In this document: piece after piece, positions 55,422-64,000 of the stretch
Position numbering within the stretch: position 1 is the first letter of the stretch
Layout of the letters: every line of letters begins with the position of its first letter
Source of the DNA: Trichosporon coremiiforme
Lineage: Eukaryota; Basidiomycota; Tremellomycetes; Trichosporonales; Trichosporonaceae
Assembly (NCBI GenBank): GCA_039545355.1
Contig: BCJJ01000044.1
Location: 1 to 64,000, forward strand
Direction: 5' to 3'
DNA: 64,000 nt
Translations under genes and position numbers: made by a program
Notes under the pieces: generated by a model
Seen by the model: only the letters and a program-made list of their open reading frames with translations
Database searches by the model: none
Told to the model about the DNA's origin: nothing

Positions 55422-56105
55422 CTAGTACTTCGCCTTCTGTCCCTCTCTCGCCGCCTTGGCCTCGGCCCGCTCCCGGAAGAACGTCGTCCAGGCCTCCAAG
55501 TCGTCGCGGGGAATAACGTGACCGCCCCTATCGTCAGCTTCCACTCAACACCACTCCTCACAGTCCACGGAAACTCACGAGTGCACGATAAGATCCGGAT
55601 TCCTAAACATCTCACTCAAACTCTCACTAGCCCTAGGGGGCACAATATCGTCTGTCTCTCCCCAAACGTGCAAACTCCTCCTCCCAAACCCGGGGTTCCC
55701 TTCCTCATAGTTCCGCCTCAGTTCGACGTCCCTCGCCTTGAACCCGCCAATAATCACCCCGAAGTCGAACTTTTCTCTGAATTCGGGCATGAGGCAGAGC
55801 AGCGAAGTGACGACTGCACCCTGGGAGAAGCCCAGAACTCCATCAAACGGGCCCTGCTTGTCGAGAATGTCGTGCAGGTACGTGCGCGACTTGGGCCAGC
55901 CCTCGTACACGGCATACTCGGACTCGGGGATGTCCTGCGATCGCCACCAAGCGAACCCGGGCTCGACGGGGAAGGGCGCGTCGACGAACGTGAAGCTCGC
56001 CCACGGGGCCGAGGCGTCGACGACAGGGGCGAGTTGACGCGCGAGACGCGCCGCGGAGGACGTGAAGCCGTGCAGGCACAGAATCCTGAGTTTGGACGCT
56101 GCCAT
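55422..56105 (-). CDS. FSH1: FSH1-family serine hydrolase (OVCA2-like)
   Basis: Two exons (minus), 56105-55579 and 55527-55422, with a 51-nt intron, encode 210 aa, the usual length. This is a small alpha/beta hydrolase of unknown natural substrate. Motifs: LRILCLHGFTSSA (oxyanion region), GFSQGAVV with the nucleophile Ser near residue 101, ETDDIVPP with the acid, and SGGHVIP with the His supplied across the splice junction. The splice is fixed because it completes the catalytic SGGH. The C-terminus is a charged helix. The frame is open upstream of the chosen ATG, but that part is Pro-rich leader. Confidence 0.92.
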
Positions 56106-56775
56106 GCTGGGTGTGGTTCGAGTGAGGAGAGACGGTTGGACGGTAGATGGAGTGGACAACGGTGTGGGCGGACACGGCGGAGGCCGATCCGGATATCTCG
56201 GCAACTTGGGCCCTTGCCGGCTAGGCACAAGTACACGCCATTCTGGTCGAACACTCAGCCGCGTGTTTGTGCGAGCGCGTCTTCAGAGAGTCCATTGGGG
56301 ACCATGTCTGAGGAAGGAATGGAAGCGGCTGCAAGCATGGCAGTGGAGTGGAGATAGACGTGTGACTGGCACGCATCTTGGGATCTGCCCCTCGGAGGGC
56401 GAGATCTGGCACTGTTTGATCACCTGGCCTAGATCGAGACTCGAGCCCCACGGGGCGCCCCAGTGAGGTGCTGTCTACCTCCTTTGCAACCGCTGTACTC
56501 CTGTGGTCTGTACACTCCCACTCGGTCCTGCTCGCTCGCTGCGCTCGCTACCAGGACTTTTCACGTTAATCATTCATGGCAGTGTATATCTTTATAGTAG
56601 TACGTAGTGTATAGCGTCTTTACGCGCGGGGTATATCGGTCTTCTGTCAACTTTCAAAACAACTGTTGGTAAACTCCTGGGCTCCCAAAATGGCGACTGT
56701 AAGGGCGAAAAAAGTGACGGGTCGTCGGAAGAAGGAATAGGCCGGTGAAGGCGTGGAGCAGAGGAGTGCCAGAGT

Positions 56776-56814
56776 GGTCAATGGCCAATGGTGGGAGACC
56801 ATTGGTCGTTGACC
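56776..56814. repeat. long inverted repeat (hairpin) with CCAAT motifs
   Basis: GGTCAA-TGG-CCAATGGT, a 5-nt loop GGGAG, then ACCATTGG-TCG-TTGACC. The outer 6-bp and inner 8-bp arms are perfect, with a 3x3 internal loop. Each arm carries a CCAAT/ATTGG. It lies in the upstream region of the FSH1 gene and downstream of the ArfGEF. Confidence 0.7.
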
Positions 56815-56889
56815 TGAGCGGTTTGGTCCACCCCCTGTGCACTACACGCCAGCCCTCGCTGCGCTCGGACTGGCTACTCGTCCTCGCTC

Positions 56890-56918
56890 GCCGCTGCCTC
56901 GCTTCGCTCGGCAGCGGC
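56890..56918. repeat. second perfect inverted repeat, 9-bp arms
   Basis: GCCGCTGCC, an 11-nt centre TCGCTTCGCTC, then GGCAGCGGC. A related CTCGCTGCGCTCG palindrome lies 30 bp upstream, near 56532, and again near 63420. It may form the 3' end hairpin of the ArfGEF transcript (stop at 56964) or be a DNA element. Confidence 0.6.
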
Positions 56919-56963
56919 TCACTCTAGACTCCACATATACTCGAGCACACCTCTGAACTCGCT

Positions 56964-59900
56964 TCACTTGCCCGGCTGGGCGGCCTTGCGCTCCTGCTGC
57001 TTGAGCATGCGGAGGCTGATGGCGTTGCGTAACGCCTCGACGTACGTCTCATACTTGAAGATTTCCGAGTGAATGTAGCGCGATTTCGCGGTCCAGTTTT
57101 CCCGCGCCTTGCCGAAATTCTTGCTCCCCGGCGTGTACAGCCTGGACATGGGCTCCTCGATGCTCTTATGCTGGTCCAGCTCCTCCTTCAGACTCTGTAC
57201 GTACATCAGCAGCGCCTCGAGCTGCGCCTCCTCGTCCAGGTTTGACGGCATCGTCGCGTGCGGCGGGGGCTTCCACTCGACAATGGTCATCTTGTCGAGG
57301 TTTTGCGAGCCGCGCGAGCGCATCGCGCCGAGTCGGGTCATGGAAGGTGAGGAGCGTGAGGAAATGACGCTGGGCGCCTCGGTGGCGTCGCCGTTTTCAT
57401 CCAGCACACGCGTCCAGCCGTACTCAATGTTGGACACGCCGCCGACGAGCGGTTGCCGCGACTTGCGCGCGGCCCAGTAGTTGCACGTCGCGACCCACTC
57501 GGCGACCAGCTCCTCGGTACCCGCCTGGTACACGCTGATCTCGCCGGTTGGGAACGTCACCGTGAAGCAGTACGGCCGCGAAGCGCTGTAGCCCGGTTTC
57601 GGCAGCGCCATGGCCATGGCGTGCATGAGCGAGTACTCGCCGGTCGTTTTCGCGTTGGACAGCCAGTTGCCGCCGCCCATGCCGCCCATGCCCATGCTCG
57701 GGCCCTTGGAGCCCTTCTCGCCAAATACAAACATGTGCAGGTCGCCCTTCTGGATGACGACAAAGTATTGCTTCCAGTCTTTCTTCTGGTGCTTCTTGCC
57801 GGCGGCCTCGACCTGGATCTTGCGGGAGAGCAAACCCTCCTTGGCCCAGGGGGCGCCGAGCAGCGCGAGCTCGTCGTCGCTGAGGGGCTCGAGGGTGACG
57901 GTGGACTGGTTGCTCTTGATGCTGTGGGCTTCGTCTTCCTGCTCGCGGATCACGGTGTGCGACAGATTGCCGGCGAAGCCGATGGCCGGGGCAATTGTGG
58001 CCTAACGTTAGCGTGCTGGGGAAACTATTGTGCGGCGAGAGGGGTCCTGTGTGGCCTGCTTGGCACTGTGTACCCAGGGGGTATCATTGGCAACCGCCTC
58101 GGACGCGCTAACTCACCTCTCCAATCGAGTTCGCGTACGACGGCGTCGGCGACAACCTGCCGTCCGAGTGCGCAAACACGCCGCTGCCGTTGTAGGGCGA
58201 GTCGCCCTTGACCGAGGAGCGCTTGAGGGGCCCGATACCGCGGCGGTTGTAGCTGTTGAGGGACAAGGACGACTTGTCAGCGGATCCAATCGGCAAGAGG
58301 ATCTTCTCGTTGCGGACATTGCTGTAGATCTCCTTGAGCGCGGCTTCCGCTTCCACCTCCCACTGCTTCGTGTACGTGAACGAGTTGACTGTCGTCGACG
58401 ACGCGGCGCGGGATCGCAGGTCCTGGCTCGAGGGAGAGGAGAGCTCGGACGCAGGAGCCAACGAGCCGCTCGCGTTGCGGCTGTTAGCGGGCTGGCGGAG
58501 ACGGGTAATTGACGAGGTGGATTGGGCCGCAGTGGACGTGCCGTCGACTCCGCGGAGGGATCCACTGTCGTTGTGCGACTCGAGATCCTCTGGCATCGAC
58601 TCTTGGATCGCGCGCATCGCGTTGCGAACAAAGTCTGCCCGCGACATGTGCTTCTGCAACTCGGCAATGTGCAGGTCCGTGTTCAGCATGAGCATGGCGG
58701 CGGTAACCGTATGCACGACGCCGGGTGTGCCGAACACCGTGTTCGGGTTGCAGTCAAAGTATCGCGCCGAGAAGCCCTCAATGATGCGGTCAATCTCCTG
58801 CGACTCGGCCTTCAGGTGCAGTTTCGCACAGAGGTCGCGGAACGCCTGGTCGAGCTTGCTGCCGCGCATGTCAAAGTGCTGCATGTAGTGCCGGAGCGTC
58901 GCCGTGTTGACAGCCTTGGGCCCACCAAGGAAAATCGCGACCTTGTCGGTGGAAACGTGTGCCGAGTCGCCCTGGTAAAACTCGCGGGCGAGCTGGTGGG
59001 CGCGCTCCTCGTCGTCGGCTGGTAAATCATCGAGACTGGTCGTCGACTGGTGCGGCGACTGGGTCACCTCGATCGCAATGTTGTCGTCGTGTCGTGTCGG
59101 GACCATCTTGATCGTCGGCTCGCCCTTGACGGGGACCGGCGGGGGCACGAGGTCCGTGTCCGAGTTGTCAGCGAGGGCGGACTCGATCACGGCAGTTCCC
59201 TCGGGGGCCTGGGCGTCGTCGTAGCGGCTCGACTGGGTGGAGGAAGCAGAAGATTTGCCAGAGACCGGAACAGGAGCAGCGTCCGGAAGGGTCGTGCTGT
59301 CCTGATTGGCGGGCGACAAGGGTGACGCAGAACGCTGCGAGTAGCGGGAGGGGTCAGGTGACACCTGCAGGTGCTCTGTAGTCTCAGGACCCATGCCCAC
59401 TCCGACGGGGGGGTCGCCGTGGCTGATCCGATCTAAGAGGCCAGTCACATCGTCAGAGAACGAGGTGCTGGCTCGACGTGGCGGTTTGGGCTCAGCCTCT
59501 GCCGTGGAGCGACGCGACGTCGAGCGCTCCTCAGTGGCGCCGCGCTGGAGCATGTTATGCACCCGGGTCGAGGGCTCCTTGCCGGGATCCTGCGGATCGA
59601 CAATGACCTCTTGTGCGGAGTGAGCCGAAGAAATCGAGATGCGGCTTGGCTCGTGCGGCTCAGCCATACCAGGGACCAAGCCACCGGAATGGCGCTGAGG
59701 AAGAGGCGGACGCGCGTTGCCATTGGACTGGGGCGACTCGAAAGTGAACTGGGCGTTGCCAGGGAACTGGGGCGAGAATGACGAGGGCAGCTGGGGAGAG
59801 ACGTTGGACTTTGGCGAACTGACCTCGGCGTTGGACCTGGTGGAGAGGCTCAGCTGAGAGGGCGAGTTGAGGTTGGGTGGAGAATCCCGGTCTTTATTGT

Positions 59901-61520
59901 TAGAGCCAAACATGCGTCCGAACACGCCCTTCTTGCGCTACAGTCAGCAGAGTTCCTATGCAAACGCACCTTTCCGTCATCGTTGAATGACTGCTTGCGG
60001 TGGAGCGAGTCGTTTTCGGCGATGGTTTGCATGTGCCGCTGCGAGTCGTTGGGAAAGTTGTGGCCGTGCCAGGCACCGCGTTGCGCGCTAGAGTCGGACG
60101 GGGCCTCGTGGCTGCGCCCGCGCGTCAGCGAGCTAGTGGACCCAGACATGTGGTGGGTCGTGAACTGGGAGGAAACCGCCGTCGTCGAGCTCGCGGGGGT
60201 CGACGACTTGCCCTGGCCCATGGCATGCTGGGACACGTTGCCGGCCGAGGAGTTCTTCTGGGCTTGCTTGCCCTGCTGGGGCTTGCCTTTGCCTCTGATA
60301 AAGGTGGTCAGGTCGGGGGTGCTGGCGGTGCCGGTGGTGCGGAAGATGGAGCGGCGCTTGGGCTGCTGGGCAGCGTCTTCGGCCTTGATTTCAGCTAAAC
60401 GTTGAGTTAGCGAAAGCCATCGCATCATTTAGTCGGAGAGCGTGAAGGAGTGTTGGTTGATGTTTAGGAGGATGGGCGGGGTACCATGGTGATCCTTGCG
60501 AGGTGGATGGATGGAGGAGCGTTCCGGCGCTCGGACCACTTTTAGAGACGGTGCTGTTGTGTTCGGGGCGTCAGGTGGCCAGGTGGATTGTACCCCTGGC
60601 GTCCCCGTACCGAGACTCCGCGCGTAACATCCAATGCCCAAAGCGGAAAGTTGTAACGCTCCCAAACACGCTAATTCATTGCAACTCCGACGTTGCATGT
60701 ACTCACCGTCAATGCCCAGGCTCATCTGCTGCGCCATCATCATCTTGCGCTGTTGCGCTCTGTGGTTTGAGCTGCGTCCCGTCGAGTCGTTGGATACTAA
60801 CGATTCACGCCTCTCTCCGGGGACGGGGATCGGGTTGCCGTTCTCGTCGACTGCGGTGGCTGAAGACGCAGACGCCTGGCGCTGCTCGCGGCGCTGCCGG
60901 GCAGCAGCAGAGGAAACACTCCGCGGCGACGAGCCGGGAACGTTGTCAGCGTCCACGTCGAGCGCGTCGTCGTGCTCGCGATCACGGTGCCGCGGGAGCA
61001 TGGCGCTCGGCGGGGTCGACGGCGGCGAAGACTGTTGCGCGAGGTGTTCGTGCGCGGCGAGCGCCGAGTCGTGCTCGTGGCTTTCGAGCTCGTCGTCCGC
61101 AAGCTCGTACTGCTCTCGCTCGTACCCGTCGTACTCGTCCACGGGCGTCGCGGGCGTCACCGAGGTGGACACGTGCTCGCCAGTATCCTCAGAGGGCACG
61201 TAGACGACGTCGTTGGCGCTGCGGCGGGGAGTGGTCGCCGGGTCAAAGTCCTTGTCCTTGACGCGTCGCGGGGGCGGGGTCGGGGGGTGGTTGGGCGGCA
61301 AGGGGAAGCGGGGCGACGAGAGAGTGGATGGGGAAGAGGGTGATGGCGGAATGGTGGTAGTCGCTGCCGATGGCGCCGAGGTCGGTGGGGGCGTGTTCAG
61401 AGTGGGGCCTTGGCCAGGTGTAGGACTAGTACCAGGGAGAGGGAGTAGCGCGATGGATGGAGAGATGGGCGATATCGGCTGCGGCGCTAGTTGTTCTTGT
61501 TGCTCTTGCTGGAAAGGCAA
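56964..61520 (-). CDS. Sec7-PH Arf guanine nucleotide exchange factor (Syt1/EFA6-like); start codon not found
   Basis: Exons (minus): 61520-60707 (5' end unresolved), 60394-59970, 59937-58117 and 58001-56964; about 1365 aa from 61520. Introns are 312, 32 and 115 nt. The Sec7 domain (about 720-860) has the Glu finger as KAESQEIDRIIE and the second motif AAMLMLNTDLH, so exchange on Arf is likely. A PH domain follows at about 1070-1210 (WAKEGLLSRKIQVE, KKDWKQYFVVIQKGDLHMFVF), then a helical C-terminus. RKKGVFGRMFGSNNK near residue 414 is a conserved membrane-site motif of this fungal group. The N-terminus is Pro/Ser-rich. No in-frame ATG exists between the 5' end and a Met near 61000, and no ATG at all on this strand from 61521 to about 62070. 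A non-AUG start, a distant first exon, or a start near 61000 are the options. Confidence 0.85.
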
Positions 61521-64000
61521 GGAGCGCGGAGATGGGGACGCGAGAGGGAGGGGAGGGAGGGGCCGAGAGGGGAGAGGCCGAAGGGTGGGTATCGTTGGAA
61601 CGGGGATAGGGGGGAACGGAGCCTAGCTCGTGAGGGGCCTGGGCTTGGATCTGGGTGGTCGTCGGATGGGTGGTTCAGGACGGGTCGAGTAATGTTGGTG
61701 ATCCAGAGGTCGGTCGCAAGCTAGCGGCGAGGTGATGGTGATGGCGGATGGTCCCCTTCCACTCTAGTTCTCGGTGTTGGTAGATGGTAGATGGGTGGTG
61801 AGGACAAAAGGATGTATGCAGTGGTGATCGACTGAGTGATGGATCCAACTAAGCAGGAAACCAGGGTACTTGCTCGATTGATGACTGATTGGTTCTTTGT
61901 TTCGAGGAGAGTCGATCGACAGCGTCCAGGCGTGGGATGCGAGTTGAATAAGAATATCCGGCAAACGTAATGTGCGCGTGTAAGGACCCCTCCCTCCCAG
62001 GATGGTCGTGTAAAGTGGTGTGCAGTCTGATGTCAAGATCGCCTTTGCGCTGATCACCACTGCCCCCGTCCCCGCATCCCCGTGTCCCCCGTCCCCCGTG
62101 CCGAAGCAAAAACGCGGCAACATGGTGTTGAGATTCTGCGGAACACGGCCTGACACGGTCTGCGCTGACCTAGGAGCCGGGGGGCGGGACGAGGCAGGAC
62201 CACAATTAAAGTTGGCAGCGACTTGTCAGCCGTTGTCTCTCCTTCGTTCTTTCAATTGATGCGGACTGATGCATGTCCGTGCTTTGCAGCATTGCAAGGT
62301 GACACCCGCTGGCCCAAGACTATGCTCCTTGTGTGTGTATGCGTGGTGACTCCCGGACACCGCCTGACATCATCCACCGGTATCCTTGCGCCCGACCGTC
62401 AGCCATAAGAGTTCCACGTATCCAGCCATGGACGCGGGTTCTGGTCGCGTCCACGGTGCGCCATGCGCCAGCAGTGGCCCAGTGGCCACAGTGGGTCGGG
62501 ATGTATGCATACGTTCGCCACGGCGTCCTCTTCCACATCGAAAAGAACGGAAAGCGCTGCGTGCTGTCCCAGGGTTGCGAACTCAGGACAAGTCGCCAGC
62601 GAAAAGCCTGGAAAGACCAGGGGACGCATAGGGAAAAGTACTTTAGTGCAGGGTTGGATAGCCGAAGATATCCCGCCCAATCTGCAAGGACGTGTCCATC
62701 CGCAGCCCATCGACCTGCGTATCGAGCACAGAGAGCAATGTACGAAAGGGAACTCACAGGGAGAGCAAGGGAGACGAGCGTTCGGGGCCATGTCGGGCCG
62801 GTCGGGAGACGCCACTGCTTCAATGGGTCCAAGTCGTGCGCGTGCGCTGGAATACAACGTCCTTAGACTCTCCTTTTTCCACGGTGCGCAAGTGAGTGAC
62901 CGCTGGGCCGTTGTAGGGCACAGAATTCACGGGACCGCACGAAAAGACGTACGAACTGCCTAGTCAATGGACCCGGGCCGTACCCTGTTCGGGCTTCGGT
63001 TCGGGCCAGTCGGCAGTCTGTGCAGCTGAGCTGTCATGTCTGCCAGTGAATCCCAGGAAGTCCGCAGTGAGTCAGAGGTGACTCCCCGCTAGCCCCGCTT
63101 CACCCAGCGTGAGCATAGGACTAGGTGGGCAAGCGAACTGTCTATTCCGAGCAAAGTCTCAACGTCAGCCAGACCAGACCAGAGCACCGGGAGAGGGGCA
63201 GCGGCGCGTGCCTTGCGCCAGAGCGAAGAGCACTCAATTGCTAATGTCCCCCTTCGGTGCGGAGCAGTGGAGGCAATGCGGGGACGGCAGTGCTTCTGTT
63301 TCGTGCTGCCAACTGCAACAGCTCCATGCTCCACAAACTGCCCAGTCTCATATTTTGCTTACTTGCATACCGGTTGCAGTGGGTTCTTGGTGTTCAGACT
63401 GGTGGTGGCAGCGGGCTCGCTGCGCTCGCGCTGCAGCTGACTATCCAGTGATTCGGAATACGTCGATCGGCATTGACGACCAGCGCTAGGGGACGGCCTA
63501 ATGTCATCCCCTCCCCTCACCAACTGGCGACGCGCCTTGCGCGCCTTGCCGTACGACTTCGGTCACTTCGGTGCCACGGTGGGCACGTTTCTCCACGCAT
63601 TGCACCATAGCTCCCTCTGCGCTCTGCCATCTGCAGTGGGCACAGTGCATGCAGAACAACACGTAACATGACCGTCACGTTCCTCCATGTCGTTCCTGTT
63701 CCTGCAGCCTTGTCACACTTCGGGGCCTCATTGGTATGATATACGATGATGAGCCTTGGTGCAGCACAGCAGCTCGCAGAAGATATGGGGGCCAGACGAC
63801 ATGGGGCAGAATGCCTGCCGTTGCTGCCGTCATGTCACTCGCCTAGTCACTGCTATGGTGCAAACTTTACCCACCCTGGCACGTATGTGGACCTGGAGGA
63901 AGGCGCAATGTGCAAACCTTGTTCGTGCTGCCCGGGTCTGGGCCACTCACAGGCTTGCGGTGTGCCTTGCGCCGACTCCGCCCTGTCCGTGCTCGGCGCT
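61521..64000. other. terminal 2.5 kb without a recognised gene
   Basis: The part next to 61520 is purine-rich on plus and should hold the promoter and possibly a first exon of the ArfGEF. Overlapping frames at 62333-62866 (plus) and 62320-62857 (minus) have no motif. A CTCGCTGCGCTCG palindrome lies near 63417-63430. I see no tRNA or other RNA gene. Confidence 0.4.

Noticed and set aside
56761..56830. tRNA gene suggested by TGCCAGAGTGGTC
   Set aside because: This resembles a tRNA-Leu/Ser D-arm start, but no anticodon arm, T arm or acceptor pairing follows; the sequence is part of an inverted repeat.
62320..62866. overlapping 170-177-codon frames on both strands
   Set aside because: They overlap antiparallel, have no motif or splice context, and fit chance open frames in GC-rich DNA.
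1..64000. CRISPR arrays, operons or ribosome-binding sites
   Set aside because: The window is eukaryotic, with spliceosomal introns throughout; no regularly spaced short repeats were seen.

Overview
This is a GC-rich nuclear fungal window, almost certainly from a basidiomycete yeast. Tremellomycetes of the Trichosporon/Cutaneotrichosporon/Vanrija type fit best; that placement is an inference from gene style, not a database result. The signs are dense protein genes, many introns of only about 32-60 nt with GTGAGT/GTAAGT donors and a CTAAC/CTGAC branch point a few bases before the acceptor, and housekeeping proteins of clearly fungal type.

Layout. 0-1 kb: two intron-containing tRNA-Ala(CGC) genes. 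1.9-8.9 kb: a multi-pass membrane protein convergent with a large DEP-DH-PH-CNH RhoGEF (ROM2 type). 10.5-18.4 kb: TVP23, an NRDE-2/Nrl1 homologue, NSA2 and, divergently, the G-patch protein PXR1. 18.4-21 kb: a sparse stretch holding two tiny paralogous intron-containing genes for proteins of about 40 residues ending in a C-x-Y-C motif. 21-27 kb: REX1 divergent from MGS1/WRNIP1, then MDM12. 27-35 kb: NOG2 divergent from a small complex I subunit, an AAGAB/Irc6-like gene and a single-pass membrane protein. 37-42.6 kb: delta-COP (RET2), a BTP histone-fold TFIID-type subunit and eIF5A. 55.4-61.5 kb: an FSH1-type hydrolase and a Sec7-PH ArfGEF. 61.5-64 kb: no gene recognised.

The unusual part is 43.66-55.17 kb. 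It is a head-to-tail, plus-strand array of related but rearranged and partly broken copies of one large gene. Its ancestral product can be pieced together by comparing copies: an N-terminal PNIER.IR...DRCPTLFFQ module, a GLPGCFSG...HARH module, a CxxC/CxxC element, up to seven GATA-like C2C2 fingers with an AKRR basic motif, an OTU-like cysteine-protease domain, and a C-terminal QLD.R.AR module. Copies have lost different modules, carry frameshifts and stops, and one has a 43-nt poly-C tract at a module junction. No transposase, reverse transcriptase or helicase is visible. I regard this as the best candidate for an undescribed system.

Functional threads: ribosome biogenesis (NSA2, PXR1, NOG2, REX1) is over-represented, and two of these genes sit in divergent promoters with A/T-core RRPE-like motifs. 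Golgi/secretory traffic is also represented (TVP23, delta-COP, ArfGEF, AAGAB-like). Coordinates of spliced genes were worked out by hand from splice signals, reading-frame continuity and family conservation; every spliced CDS length was checked to be a multiple of three.
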